This document shows, in pieces, positions 34,641 through 53,123 of a DNA stretch of 64,000 nt. Positions within the stretch are counted from its first letter, which is position 1. Each line of letters starts with the position of its first letter. The translations under genes were made by a program, and so were the position numbers. The notes beneath the pieces were generated by a model. The model had not been told where the DNA came from and made no database searches. It saw only the letters and a list, made by a program, of their open reading frames with translations. Location of the stretch: assembly GCA_022496805.1 (NCBI GenBank), contig CM040101.1:6512501-6576500 (forward strand), in the 5' to 3' direction. This stretch comes from Pohlia nutans. Lineage: Eukaryota > Streptophyta > Bryopsida > Bryales > Mniaceae.

Positions 34641-36299
34641 ACATATGTCCCGTTCCCGTAGACGTTCCCACCCAGGTCTTCAATAAATGAGGTAAATAAA
34701 AGGTAAATAAAAGGTAAATAAGTCACATGATGGTAAACTAAGGGAAGATCGAGGTAAGATTGGATGAAAGGGAAATTGGGTAACTAATGGGAGATTAGGC
34801 AATTAAAGGACAATTTGGTAAACTAAAGGAAACTAAGGTAGGTGAAGGCCATTAGGGCAATTTAGGAATTAAATGATCAAGGAGCTTTAACATTACCCTT
34901 TTCAAAGGCCAACAACATTGAGGGAACAAATTGATTGCTATGGAGATGGGATTCTAATGGAACTATTCTAACGATTGGACTAATTGAGCAATAGAACTAA
35001 TTGAACAATGGCCATTCAACTTTGTGCATACAATCACAATGGGAAGATAAACAAGCAATTGCCCTATTCCAATAAGTAAACCCTCACAATCAATTAGTTA
35101 CCCAATTAGTGAGATCCCAAGTACCATCATTTTATATCAAATACAACACAACATGATACAAAACAACAATAGATAACAATCCACAATTCAATAACACCAC
35201 AACAATAAAATGACCTCACGGCTTGATACTTCCCAGGGGGTTGGCTTGATAATCTTGAAAGAGCCTGCCTGCTGCGTTGAAGGAACTGCAGTCAAGAGCT
35301 TGCCACCTCCATAATGTCACACGACCCCTTCATAATATCACAGACCGAAATCAAGAAACCCGACGACGAAATCAAGGTTACCGGCGACATATATACTGTC
35401 TACTTCGACAAGTGCTTCTACAAGATTCATTCATCCAGTTCTTCATCCATTGGCTTTGATCCGTCGATCTTCATCCACTTGGTCACACTATATAACCGCA
35501 ACCGCACTAAATCGGGTTGCCGGCTATTGGCTTATTTCCTACTGCCCATACTAATTGCCTCATGGGCCTGACTATTTCCTTATTGGGTCACCCTATATGC
35601 CGCAGCCCACACTATTTGGCCACTGGGCATACTAATTGGCATACTACCACACTAAAATACTGCAGTCACACTAATTGCCACTGCAGTTATACTAATTGAC
35701 ATTGGGTCATACGAATTACTCTTTGGCCACTCTAATGCTACTGCCGACACTAAATTGGCCAATTGGGCACACTAGTAGCTAATTTCTACACTAATTGGCC
35801 ATGTTCCACACTAATCTTTATGGATCAATAACTCACACAAAAACACACTAAATAGTTTTAACTCCCAACTTTGTTCTAATTTACTCTATTAATTAAAACA
35901 AAAAGCTCACAAGTTTGCACTCAAATAATTGCACTACTTGTTTTACTATCACATGTGCTAACTACAGCAGTTCTAGAAAATCACCAAATCACATTTCCAA
36001 GGCAATACAGAAACCTCTAATTGATGGATTGCTATAAAGAACGTATTACCGTAAGCTGTGAGCTGTCTGGAAGGCTTACAAACATTCTTATTGTTGTCGT
36101 CAATTTTTTTGCTAAAAATCGAGGTTGTGATTTGACTTGAAGACTTTCGCTAACCAAAGCTTTTGAGGTTAGTATTTTGCTTCGAAATACCAACCATACT
36201 CCTCTTGGTTAGCAAACTTTAGATTTATGTTGGTTTATGAGGTTTAGAAATAGAGATACCAACCCTACTAGTGGAATTACTCATAGAGCATTTTCACTA
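34641..36299. other. No gene recognised; degenerate short repeats
   Basis: The stretch 34680-34860 repeats aggtaaat and gggtaactaa-like motifs. At 35560-35830 about a dozen degenerate copies of cacactaattggccac-type text occur. A small frame at 35314-35571 (+) has no recognised motif. Nothing else is seen. Confidence 0.5.
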
Positions 36300-36378
36300 C
36301 TCATTGCTATTCTCAAATTTCTTGCTAAAATCAAGATAGGAATTACATTTTTGCAAGAAATTTGAGAATAGCAATGAG
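36300..36378. repeat. Perfect 26-bp inverted repeat
   Basis: Arms 36300-36325 (ctcattgctattctcaaatt...) and 36353-36378 are exact reverse complements, separated by a 27-base loop. The arms duplicate text of the surrounding dispersed repeat. Confidence 0.9.
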
Positions 36379-36560
36379 TTGGTAAAACTTTTGCTAGCCG
36401 AAGCTTTTGAGGTTGATATTTTGCGTCTAAATACCAACCAAACTTCCCAAATTTTTTGGTCTGAACTACCGATAATACCAAACTAATACCGATATATAAG
36501 GCTCTAAAATAGAGATACCAACCACACTACCAACCACACTCCTCTTGGCAGCTTGGTTAA

Positions 36561-37141
36561 CCCCTAAACGTCAGAGCGTTTAGAAAGTGGACGACTAACA
36601 TATTCAAATCCTTCTCACGTTTTCATCAATGCTTGGATGAAAGTCATCCATTTTTTTGGAGATTCTTCACCAAGTTGTTGTCCTATCTAACGGTTGGATT
36701 TAGTCATACTTGATTACATTTTTTTCTAAAATTACAAATGTAGAAGTATGTCAAGTCGTTGACCAAGCCAAAATTGCATTGACTTGTAGTTCAAAAGTGG
36801 CCTTGCAAAAATGAGGTCATAGATTTAAGAAACACAACAATTTCAAAGAATCACCACGTTTAAGAGTATCTCATTTCAAATTCATTCCAACAAAATTTAC
36901 TCAAAAAATATTAAAATTTTGTTTGTAATCGAATTTAGAAGGAATTTTTAATTTTAACTTTCAAATTTTATAATTAAATATTGGTGATAGTATTAGTAAA
37001 TTGAACTATACAGATGGAATCTAAAATTCAAAATCTAGAACTTTCATTTGTATATCAATTCCAAAATATTCTTCTAAATAGTAGTTTATAATGCTTTTTC
37101 TCAAATTGTCAATTCCAGGGACACCCTGGTACGTTTAGGGG
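36561..37141. mobile_element. piggyBac-type MITE, subfamily B
   Basis: 581 bp, bounded by TTAA on both sides (36557-36560 and 37142-37145). The ends are CCCCTAAACG and CGTTTAGGGG, a perfect 10-bp inverted repeat. The interior matches the elements at 1880-2444 and 55396-55972 (for example ttttttggagattctt and tttcaaattttataa-like blocks). Its flanks join up to match the dispersed repeat at 36190-36290, so the pre-insertion site can be inferred. Confidence 0.85.
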
Positions 37142-37422
37142 TTAAGTATGGGCTAATAGACGAGGTTCTGAAATAGAGATACCGGCCTCACCGGTGGGGT
37201 TGCTCTTAGGCTTTGTAATGAAAGGGACGACATATTGACTCGGGATTCGGGACGCCCCAACTCACGAGAGCGCGCGCTGTGCTGCTTGGGAAGAAGACCA
37301 GACTGATTGCTTTCAAACTTGTCGAATCAGGACGGCATCATTGCAGCGCTTCTGGTTGTGTTTTGCTAGTGTTTTGTTAAGCTCTTGTTAGGTTTGGCTA
37401 TCGCGGCAGCAAGCAAGCAACC

Positions 37423-40206
37423 ATGGTATGTGTATTCAGTCCATTCACCCTTTTTTTTTTTTCTATTGACGAGTTTCGTTTTGGTTGTCGGTTTTTCTTG
37501 AGCTCAAAACCTTCTTCTGTGGAAGCATCCGCAGAAGCGTGCTCTGTTCCTCGGATCGTACCTTTTGGTGAATATGGTGAGTGATAAATAAATAAGATCG
37601 CGCCCCAGGCATCACAATGAAAACTAGGGTTTAAAACTAGGTTTTTGTGGGTTGTGTATCGACCGTGAGATGAGCCTCGATCGAGATGCTATATTCTTTC
37701 CTGTTGCTGGGCTAGGGTTTAGCGCCTGTTGAACAGGTGTTTTTAGGTTTCGAATTTGATCTAGAATAATTCGGAAACTGGATATGCGCAATAACAACAA
37801 AGTTGCCAATGTTGTTAGGGCTTGTTCGAGTTTGGTAGTTTAGTGTGCGATGTGTTGGTGTCCGCACAACTATTTTGACCTTTGGTTTTATTTTAGGGTT
37901 TGGTCCTGCATATTTATAATCCGAAATAGTAACACTGGATAGTAACACATGTATTATTAATAATAATGGCTTGGATTATGTGGTGTGTTATTTTTATTGA
38001 TGATGTAACGTGTTGCTGTTATTCTTACTGAGTGGTTTAGGGTTTCCTATCTGTGCTAAGTCGTCATTCTGTGTGTTATGTGCAGCTTCCTCTTTCACTG
38101 TTGAAGACAGCTCAAGGGCATCCTATGGTACGCACTATTCTCACTGTCGTTATTGAATGTGTGTATGCGTTCATCAACGAATTTAGGTCTAATAATGCAA
38201 AACCTAGAAGTTGTAATAATACTATACTCCCTGTGTCCAGAAATAATAGTCCTAGTTTTTGGCATTTTTTTTTTTTCAATATTCGTTCTATGTTTTATAC
38301 TTCAAACATGAGCTGTGTCCACTTCAAACGGAGCGGACAATGAGTGTGACTCAAAAACTACATACTTCTATTAAAGATAGACCATTTTTCGAGTACTGAG
38401 ACGGTTTTTTTGGGGCAAAAAAAGTGATTAGTTAAAACACACCAAAACTGGACAGTTGCAAGACTAGAAGCTCTAAGGACTGACATTGCTCCGGTGCTCT
38501 TGTTCTGCAGCTTGTTGAGCTCAAGAATGGAGAGACTTATAATGGCCATCTAGTGAACTGTGACACATGGATGAATATCCATCTGCGTGAAGTCATCTGC
38601 ACTTCAAAGGTGAGCTTTTTTTCTGTATCTGTCATTCTCATTTCTCATTTGTCTGTGTATCAAATTGGACCGTCTCGTTCTGATCTTGAGTTTCTTTTCT
38701 CTTTTGGCTCTAAAACGGAGATGTGGGTGTGGTAGGATGGGGACCGGTTCTGGAGAATGCCTGAGTGCTATATTCGAGGCAATACCATAAAATATTTGCG
38801 GGTTCCTGACGAGGTTAGTGTCTCAGTATCTAACTCTTAGTTTGGGTTTCATGAAACATTCTTACTAATTATGTAGTCATTGAGATTTGATAACGCTTCA
38901 GTGATTTCTTCGATCCCATTTTGAAGCTCTGATTGATATGGCTATCACCTGCAGGTAATTGACAAAGTGCAGGAAGAAACAGTGAAACGTTCAGGTACGA
39001 AGATTTCCTGTATTGGCTCAGGAATACTCCCTCTGTCCAGAAATAACTGTCTGCATTATTTTTTTGTAATATTTATCCCATGTTTTATACTTCAAACGCA
39101 AGCCCTGTCCACTTCAAATGTGAGCCCTGTTCACTTCAAACGGGGCGGACAATGAGAGTGACACAAAAACTATACACTACTAGTAAAGATAGACCATTTT
39201 TTGAGTATGGAGATGGCGTTAAATTAAAACACGCCAAAAACTAGGACAGAGGGAGTACTTGATTGAAAAATCTCACTTGTAATTGCGAATGTCCTGGAAT
39301 GATATTTAATGTACATTCTTTCTGATGGATTCACTTGTGCAGATCGTAAACCCAATATTGGTGGCCGCGGACGTGGTCGAGGAAGAGGTGAGGAGGGAGG
39401 TGGGCGTGGAGGCCGAGGTGGTGATGGAGGCAGAGGACGAGGCTATCAGGAAGATGGTGTTGCTGGGGGCCGTGGCAGTGCTCGAGGAGGTGGCGGTGCT
39501 CGTGGAGGCAGGTCTGGTGGTGGGCGAGGTATGCTTAACCCCTAAAGGACCAAGGATTAATGGTTTAAAATGAAAAATTCAATTGATCATATTGTGAAAA
39601 ATCAATAACTCAGATGAGACCAAATTCTATATCACTGGAATTAGTGAAGAACATTGCATGTGTTGGTCAAACAACAAATGAATTTGAACAAAAAGATGTC
39701 CATATACGACCTACTCAAAACTGTAAGAAAAACATGAGGCCAAATTTGGGCTTCTAAGGGTTAACACTCTGCATCCTCCATTCGGTTTTGCATGCTATGC
39801 TATGCGTCAAGGACTATGATCAAGTTCTGTGGACTGACGGAGGAAACAAAACGTAAAAACCGGAAATTATGAGGACAAATAAACGAAAATAGAATAAATT
39901 ATTTTAAGCAATATTATGCTGTTTCTAAGCTATTTTGGGCCATTTTTAATCAATTTTTTTCTCAAATACGAAAATCAAGAAATTCATTTTTTGAGAAACG
40001 AACCTCTATTTTAAAAATATATTAAATATTCGTTCGCTGGTTTCGCGACCCTGCTATGGTACTACGGTAATAATATCTGGACATCGTACAGATTTGTGAC
40101 ACAGTTTATTCATTGAACCAAAATTTTCAAGTCCTTGCTTCTTTTTTTTTCTGAGTTTCTTGTGGATTTATTTACAGGTGGTGCAGGCAGGGGAAGAAGC
40201 CAGTAA
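37423..40206 (+). CDS. LSM4: U6 snRNA-associated Sm-like protein LSM4
   Basis: LSM4 is a subunit of the LSM2-8 ring that binds the U6 snRNA 3' end in the spliceosome and of the cytoplasmic LSM1-7 ring used in mRNA decapping. There are seven coding exons with GT-AG introns: 37423-37425 (ATG only), 38086-38127, 38511-38609, 38736-38813, 38955-38994, 39343-39528 and 40178-40206. They join to 158 residues ending GRGRSQ. The protein starts [20 protein letters not shown] after Met. Sm1 spans [12 protein letters not shown] to HLREV and Sm2 carries [15 protein letters not shown]. The Gly/Arg-rich tail from exon 6 is longer than in Arabidopsis (129 residues, from memory). Introns 2 and 5 contain Stowaway MITEs, and intron 6 begins six bases before a piggyBac-type MITE target. 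All joins keep frame. I am very sure of the identity. Confidence 0.96.
38227..38462. mobile_element. Stowaway-like MITE in LSM4 intron 2
   Basis: The left end TA|CTCCCTGTGTCCAGAAATAA is typical Stowaway. The interior (ttttatacttcaaa, gtccacttcaaacggag, ggacaatgagtgtgac) matches the elements at 39027 and 43025. The right end is degraded, so the boundary is approximate. Confidence 0.75.
39027..39255. mobile_element. Stowaway MITE in LSM4 intron 5
   Basis: 229 bp with ends CTCCCTCTGTCC and GGACAGAGGGAG and a TA duplication on both sides (39025-39026 and 39256-39257), the Tc1/mariner-type Stowaway signature. A short piece of the interior (cttcaaacgcaagccctgtc) is partly duplicated. Confidence 0.9.
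39539..39760. mobile_element. piggyBac-type MITE, subfamily A, at the LSM4 intron 6 donor
   Basis: 222 bp between TTAA sites (39535-39538 and 39761-39764). The ends are CCCCTAAAGGACCAAGG and, reversed, CCCTTAGAAGCCCAAA. The reverse-complement copy is at 49811-50042. It begins ten bases into the intron. Confidence 0.85.
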
Positions 40207-43024
40207 AGTATCATGTCAGTCAAGATTTTGTTCTCTTGAACCTGGCAATTATCATCTTCTCAATGTAAATTTGGCAGCATTGTGGAAAAACAGCACGCAT
40301 GAACAGTATATTTACTCTGGTTCATTGTTCGTCACAGAAAGCCGCTGCCTAGTTTTGGGGCTTTTGGGGTGCTCCACCATGGTCTGCTAGGGGATCTGCT
40401 TGCAGCAGAGAATGAAAAGAATGCTACAATTCGTTAGCTCGTCTCAGCTTGTGGATACATACTACATGCAACTGTGTATTATGTGAAACTGAAATTTGGG
40501 TTATCCCCTAAAGGACCAAGGAAAAATGCAAAAAAAAGAGGTTTTTTGGTATTCAATGGTACAAAATTGTATTAGACTAATATGACAATACGCAGAGTTT
40601 TTTTTAAGCCAGTTTGCCTTTCATGGATTGTGAGATTATAGTAGTCAAAGTGGAGAAGTTTTTCATAGCTTGCTTGGCATGTTCTTTGGATTTTGACTCA
40701 TCTTTGTGGAGGATTTCGGACTATGCAACTTTGAGGTTTTTGAGCATAGTGTGGATAATCATGTTAGTCACTTGTGTGTCAATTTTTTAAATTAGTTGAG
40801 GAGTTTAACTACACTTGAAAACTCAAATATTGGAAGAATCAAAATCCCAATGTTGAGTACAATCTTAGAATTTTACACTAGAATTTAGTCCAAAATGACC
40901 ATTTTTCATCCATTGACCAATAAAGTGAATTTATTTATTTATTTTATTCAATTTCAACTAGTGGACCATGCACTAAATAGAAAGAAATTTAGCCCATTTG
41001 CCTTTAATGTATTGTTAGGTATTAGTGATCGGTGCAAGCAAATGGGTTGAAGTCAAATGGTTGAAGGTTACCACATTTTCAAGGGTACGACATTTTCATC
41101 AGCCTTGGTATAAACATTGAACTAAAAACCATCATGATGACACTTGCAAAACTTTTAGACCACAATTTTCTATCTAGAATAAAATGAAATTTGTACAATA
41201 TAAATGAAATTCTCATTCAAATTCAAACAAGTATTTTTGTTTGTATTCAAAGTACTTTGTACAAATTATTATCTTTTTACTTGTAAATTGCATCAAAGGT
41301 AAACCTTGCTACCTATGTTGTGACACATGGATAGACAAACTATCCCCAATAAATTCTTTATTTACAATGGTCTTTGGGTGAGTTTTATGATTATTATCAT
41401 TGATTTGAGAAACTTAGATTTTTTGAAGAAAACTAAGACAATGTCATGACAGTATAAAATTTTATGTTAAATTTTTTAGCATTGTGTGCAAAAGACTTTC
41501 TGACATAATCAAATCTTCAAAATGATAATGGGGAATCATGGGATGACCTCCATGTAGTTACTTGTATGTACTCACAATGTGTTTATATTGTAATCCAAAG
41601 TATTTATTTCACAACTTTTAAAGAATTTCAATGAACTAAATGGGGATGTTATGTCTTAAATTGTCATCACTTTATTCATTGGAAAACTTCCTATAATTGG
41701 TGTATAATTGATGTTGGACAACTTCCTATAAAACCATCAAACATCCTATTTAATTTTCCTATTAATGATAACAATATTTGCACTTTCATCCATTGTATCA
41801 AACAACATTGAATCCTATGTTCCTTGTTAAATTAGTAAGAATGTGTTTCTTCTTTTTGGTACATTGAATTTTTTTCATGAAGTATAGTACAAAGCACCAC
41901 TCATATTTTTAAAAGGATACGTGGAGCATCTCATGGCAAATCATTCTACAAGATTGGAAAAAGATAGATAGAAACTCCGGACCTCTTTCCAGGATAATTG
42001 AGCTCAAGTGCAATAAAGATCATTTTGTAGGTTTAAATTTAGTTTCAACAAAAAACTAAAAAACAAAGAATTCAAAATACTCTATACAACGGTCCATTTT
42101 CAGTGCATTTTTTTCACTTGAAACCTTGTATAAAATTAAAAACTACCTTGAGTGACCCAAAAAAAACTTTAAGAAGTAGCAATCAAAAACTATACACCAC
42201 AAAACCGTTCATTTCCTATTAGGAAATGAATAGTCACTGTGAGTGTTTTTTTTTTTTTTTTTTTCCTAGCGATTTAAAGCTTCTGGCAGCTGCTTAGACA
42301 AAAGCTTTAAATTGCTAGGAAAAAGAACACTGATCACTGTCATTCAAAGCACACATTATTCAACATGTTTCCGCAGAAGGAAATGCATAGAGATCAGTAG
42401 ACTATGTAGGGATTAACCAACTATTATAATATAATAAAGAATATTTTGCATGTAATTAGAGAATAGAGCAGTCTGAGAGAATTCGACTGCGGCCGTGACG
42501 GTGCCTTCGAATGGTCGTCACTTTAGTGCATGTTTTGTACAAGGGGTCTACAATCTCTGGTTCAATCCTTTGAGGGAATGTGAGGGTTGGCATTGATGGC
42601 GGTTTGCCTGTAAACCATCCAAAACGACCGTGAGCATCACTTCATTGACATACATTTTGCCCCGGCGGGTGCACTCTTTATTAAACTTTGGTATCATGTG
42701 CGCTCATGACCCCCTTAAAAATATCCCTTGTATACGTTAGAATATTCTTATATTTGTTCATGAATATATGTCTAATGTAAATATACAATTCTATTTTCAG
42801 CCCTAGACATGCTTCTTGTATGTATACATAGTACAGTAGTGTTCAAATTACTCCCCCTCTTGTGCACTCACGTGAATCCTCACACACATAAAAGAGTGCC
42901 CCCCCTCCCCCCCCGTTGGGCATTTTGCTATGGTCTATACCAAAGCATAACTCATTTTATACCATAAAAGTATTTTTGGGGTAAATACGAAGGTAGAGAC
43001 TACACGACTAGCCACTTGTTTGAT
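40207..43024. other. LSM4 3' region and intergenic DNA
   Basis: The first few hundred bases are the likely LSM4 3' UTR. A lone piggyBac-type end (cccctaaaggaccaagg) occurs at 40505 without a clear partner. A hairpin of about 120 bp with arms around tcctagcgatttaaagctt lies at 42225-42345 and looks like a small fold-back MITE. No coding frame or further RAB23 exon could be identified with confidence. Confidence 0.5.
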
Positions 43025-43213
43025 TCTCCCTCCTTTTCATAATAAGAGTCCACATTTTTTTTCCCTAGTTTTTGTCCTATGTTTTATACTTCAAAATGTG
43101 AGTACTGTCCACTTCAAATAGGGTGGACAATGAAAGTGACAAAAACTACAAGCTACCATTACAGATAGCCTGATTTTTGAGTATGGAAATGGCTTCTTTT
43201 GGCAAAAGAAATG

Positions 43214-48282
<5,069 letters not shown>

Positions 48283-48586
48283 TGAAAAGTCCAACCGGAA
48301 TATTAAAACAGAACATCAGCATTTAGCATCACAGCTTTATATCTTGCACATGCTCACATGTTCAGTGACAAAACGTACCCCGAGCTAAGTGAGCCAAAAC
48401 AATAATGTATGGAGCCTGAACTGCCCCAAGTCAATTCCACTTTTCGTAAATTTTCGTGAAATTTTTGTTTCCTGTTTTTTTATTTTTTTTATTTTTTTTA
48501 TTTTTTTGGTAGACAGGATGAAGATTTATTTCAACGTGAAGCATCACACAAAAAAACCGTTCCAAGAGGTGACCACATGAGATTAA

Positions 48587-48812
48587 CCCTTAAAGGTTCA
48601 GAGAGCCCTTTCCGACCAGTATTATACAGTAGTATTTCATTGTATTTGGCATGGTTCCACACCTCCTATGGGTTTAAGATCGAAAGTGAAGTTAAAATTC
48701 ACGTTGACATGGATTTAATGAGCTATTGGGGGTCTCAATTTGGAACTTTTTACTTACAACAAATGACAAATATATGTCAACGTATCTACTATCCTCATGG
48801 GACCTTTAAGGG
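48587..48812. mobile_element. Probable piggyBac-type MITE, decayed
   Basis: The left end TTAA|CCCTTAAAGGTTC and the right end GGACCTTTAAGGG form an inverted repeat of about 10 bp. The right flank is TGAA, a likely mutated TTAA. The interior differs from the other subfamilies. Confidence 0.55.
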
Positions 48813-49810
48813 TGAAGAATCAAATGCCTACCATCTCTTCCAATATTGGAATGAATGTGTCAGAGATCACGAGGAGCGTCCAAATGATCGCAATAATTGC
48901 AATTCTTCAAAGAAAATTTCTAATACAATTCATGTGCCTTAATAATGCAGAATTAGGGTTTGGAAGTTCGTGGAGGAATTTTTTTGTAATCCAAGTCTTG
49001 GGGGAATTTTTCATAATCCTCAACAAAGAAATTTTCTTAAACTGCTTTACACAGGGCATTTTCTTAAACTGCTTTCCATTTCTTATCGGGACTCTCTAGG
49101 TAAACCACCTCGCAGTTGATACCCATGCAGCCCTCGATGAAATGGATTGCCTTATACATAATCTCCTCAGACGCCCATTCCAGTAGTATAATAGCTAATC
49201 TTGAAAAGAAACCCCAAAAGTCAGTAATTTCACTGGAATCCCTAAGCCTCTTCTTACTCTGACCCAAGTACGACCTTGTGAAAAAAATCATCCTTGCACA
49301 ATTTACGACACTGGACCACATTTATCTTCTTGAATTTTTTAATTGCGCAAATTAATCCTAAACCTAATAATTTTATGTCCGAAAGTGAATCAATCAACCA
49401 GCAGCCACTCATCTTCCATGATAGATAGGTTCTCACTTTCAAAATCTTCCTCCTGCATGGTTAACATCTTGACAATCAATTTACAGGAACCTCCTGATTC
49501 AGCACATGCTACTCTTGATCTTCGAAGCTAATTAAGCCACACCAGCATATATATATATATATATTTTGTGAAATTGCAGAGCCGGACTATTATTATTATT
49601 ATTATTAATGTTGTTCAAGTTTCTTGTACAGTGCAGGATTAAAGAAATTTTATTACAAAAACCTCAAGCTTGTTAGTAGGAGATGAGTTGGTTAGTGTAA
49701 TACCCTCATTTGTTTCTTTCAGGGTTTCTTGTGACAGTTATAATTGATGCTCCAATTTAGGGTTTGGAGGCACGGTGTTTCTATCAAGAACTTGGGCCTG
49801 TTTCTATTCA

Positions 49811-50042
49811 CACCTAAAGGACCAAGAAGCCCAATTTAGGCTTCATGTCTTTTTTTCCAGTTTTGAGTAGGTTATATGTGGACTTCATTTTGTTGAAGTT
49901 TATTTATTTTTTCACCAACACATGTAATGTTCTTCAGTAACTCCGGTGATATAAAATTTGATCCCATATGAATTTATAGATTTAACAATATGATCGATTG
50001 AAATTTTTCATTTTAAAACCATGAATCCTTGGTCCTTAGAGA
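49811..50042. mobile_element. piggyBac-type MITE, subfamily A, inverted copy
   Basis: Reverse-complement relative of 39539-39760: its right part, read backwards, gives taaggaccaaggattcatgg and matches that element through its interior. The right TTAA is at 50043-50046. The left end is mutated (TTCACACCTAAAGG). Confidence 0.75.
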
Positions 50043-50876
50043 TTAAGAACTACATTTAGTAGCTTTTGATTGGTGTTTATTTAGGATGATGTTTAATCTG
50101 ATGAGTTGTGATGGTATTCACTCAATAGTTTGATTTTTCTTTTTAACTCTTCAATACAAATGTCAACCAATCACACAAGTTTCATTTCAACTTTTTATTC
50201 CAAATGTCAATTAACTTTATTTGACCCCTTTGATCTTTCCATTTTTATTTTTATTTTTATTTCATGGATTTATGCATTTCAACAAGATCAATATGTAAAT
50301 TTAAGTGAAAGGTTATATGAAAGGTCAAGTACAAAGTAAAATGTTTCAAGTGTTGAAAAGTAAAAAGAACCATATATCCAAAAAAAATTAAAAATCAAGA
50401 ATTTAATCCCTTAACGCGTCTAATGTCGTTTTTTTTTAAAATTGGATGATTGAAACTTTGAGGAAGTGTATCTCCTTCATTTAGTGTCAAAATTCAATGA
50501 AAACTGTTGAATTGAATTTCAAATCAAGTTTAGTTTCTGCACTGGAAATCTTGCTTCATTCCAAAGTGTTGTGAAGATTTGGCAAGAATTTTATTTCAAA
50601 GAGGTTTGGTTTTGGACAATTTTTGCTTTTTAGAACTTGGGCCATTTTTTGACATTGCAAGGCTAATTTTGGACACATCAAAGTTTTTCATCATTTTTTT
50701 TGATACTAATGGTTTCTTAAGATGATGTTAAACAACTTCGTAGTTGAAAGATATTTTATTGGAAAAGGTTTAGAAATAGCATTTCAACTCCAAAGTACTA
50801 ACAATCAGATTTTAGAACCAAATTTTGATATTGAAACATATGATCTTCCAATCCATGAAGCTTTAACCCTTAAACT

Positions 50877-51532
50877 CCCAAGAGACCATTTTGTGGTTGC
50901 TACCCATTTTCCTGGGCTACCCACGCCCAAAAAAATAACTCTTTTTCAAAACAAAAAACACATTGTCATAGGTAAACAAGTATTCTTTCCAACCCAATTG
51001 GAATTATGTTCACAAGATCAAAACTCCACTTAGGGGAATTTTTTAAAGTGCAACACCTCATTGTTGAAATCAACTTGCCAAAAATTTAAGCCAATGAGAT
51101 GCATTGGGCACCTCAAAGGAACTTTTGTTCAGCTCACATGGGTTGCATGCTATGAGTTGTGGGATCTTCCAATCAAAGGAGAATTGAAGGGATATTCTAA
51201 TTTAGCAAAAATCTCTTGCTTTCCTTCATACTCCCATCTATTACAAGGTCTCTGAAAAAAATTATAATGAATTGAACATCTTGTCCATCAAAGGAAGGCT
51301 GCCCAGATTTTGTAGGGCCCGAAATTTCAAAATCTCAACTTCATTTGCTATAATCTTGACACTGTACAGTCAAATGTTTTGAAAATTTGAGGGATGGTTT
51401 ATAAGGCCTAGGAGTACAAGATCCTATGGTTAGAATGTGAAAAAAGGTTTTGAAAGACATTCAGAGATCGTCAACGAAAATAACCAAAATGAGGCAGTTT
51501 TGGGTGAATGATCCCCTTCAGACGTTTAGGGG
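50877..51532. mobile_element. piggyBac-type MITE, third subfamily
   Basis: 656 bp between TTAA sites (50873-50876 and 51533-51536). The ends are CCCTTAAAC and GTTTAGGGG. The interior is not shared with subfamilies A or B, and no significant ORF is present. Confidence 0.7.
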
Positions 51533-51536
51533 TTAA

Positions 51537-52687
51537 ATGAGTTTAATCATTATGCACATCCTCTACAACAAGTCTACTAAAATATTGTACAATTGAGATT
51601 TCCATATATCACTTCAATTTATACCTATGGCACATCAAATCAATGATGTTTTTTCACTAAAAAAAAGTCGTGGTCCTTTAACGGTTAATCATTCAGAAAC
51701 TAAAAAAAATCTAATGTTTCAAATCATTGAAACATTCAAAACAACAAAACATTCAATTATTGAAAATTTTATACAATAAAGCAATAAAAGTCTAAAAAAA
51801 ACGAGTATGAATTTTTTTGAAATTCAAATACACAATTATTCAAACAATGAAAACATTGGAAGTTCAAATCATTTGAACATTGAAAATTTCAAATATCAAT
51901 ATTCAAATTTGTAAAAAATACAACCATTGAGAAATACAACCATTAAAACTCTTAATATTAATAACATCTAAAAAATCTGAATTCAATTATTTAAAATTAT
52001 AAATAAAAATTCAAACATTTAAACCTTTCAAAATTCAAATCAAGTGTATGAATCCAAAGTTGCAAAAAATTCATAAATTTTATAGAATTAAACATTCAAA
52101 AAAATATTTAACTATAAATTCAAACAATGTAACATCAACAAAAATCCAATTTTAAAATCTAGAACTTGATTTTGGAAACATTTTAAAAAATTAATTAAAA
52201 ATATTATATTATAATATTTTTAAGGAAATTAAGAAAACTTAAAGAATTCAACTACTTAAATATTAAAAAAAAAATGGATTCTAGATTGAAACGTGAAAGA
52301 AAATTTTAAGTATTAATAAAGTTTATAAATTTAATTGTTGGAACAATCCATCATTTAAAAAGTATAAAACCAATAATTCAAATATGAAAAATTTGAAAAT
52401 ATAAATGTTCAAAAATCAAAAAATTAAATATTTAAAAATTAAAAATTAAAAATATCCAAACACTCAAAAATCCAAATTTTCAAAATTCAATAGTCCAAAT
52501 TTTCAACATTCAATAGTCCAAATTTTCAACATTCAATAGTCCAAATTTTCAAATATTCATACATTGAATTATTGAATATACAAAAATTCATACTTCTAAA
52601 TATTTAAACAAATCAAAAAACATAAAAATACTAAATAAAAAATACAAAAACAAATTTTAAGCATTCAATTTTGGAAAGAACAACATA
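51537..52687. other. Very AT-rich intergenic DNA
   Basis: Low-complexity attcaaa/aaattc-rich sequence. A 23-bp unit (caacattcaatagtccaaatttt) is repeated three times at 52490-52560. A lone piggyBac-type end (cctttaacggttaa) occurs near 51675. No gene. Confidence 0.6.
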
Positions 52688-53100
52688 CAGTTTGCTATTC
52701 ATGCACTTGGCTAAATGCGCCTATTTCATGAGCAAATTTGGCTGAAATTTTTTTGCTAAAAAGTTCTTAAAAAGCATCGATTTTTATTTTTCTACAATCA
52801 CTTACATTGTAAACAAAAAATTCTTTTATTTAATTTTTATCCTTATCTTTGTCTTTCATTTTATTTTATTTTTTTATCTTTTCTTTTATCTTGTTTTCTT
52901 TCTTGTCTTCCTCTTGTCTTCTTTCTTGTCTTTCTTTTTGTCTTACTTTTTGTCTTCTTTTTTTCTTCTATTTCTTCTTTATTCTTTTTTTTTCCATTTT
53001 GGGCTCTTCTTGTGCAGCCACGGATCCCACACTTGCACAAAACTTTTTTTTTTTTTTTTTTCTTCTTAGTTAAGGTTCAGTTTGCCGTATTTGGCACTAA
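52688..53100. repeat. Partial copy of the 5.5-7.1 kb fold-back element
   Basis: It begins with gtttgctattcatgcacttgg, then cttacattgtaaacaaaa and a TCTTGT-rich tract, in the same order as the left arm of the large palindrome. It is truncated before the palindrome centre. Confidence 0.75.
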
Positions 53101-53123
53101 ACCCTTATTATTATTATTATTTA

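Noticed and set aside
35314..35571. 85-codon plus-strand ORF with DDEIKVTGDIYTVYF
   Set aside because: There is no recognised domain and no supporting exon context; it is embedded in degenerate repeats.
39309..39573. Two Gly- or Glu/Val-rich ORFs in overlapping frames
   Set aside because: The Gly/Arg frame is LSM4 exon 6, not a separate gene; the other is its shifted shadow.
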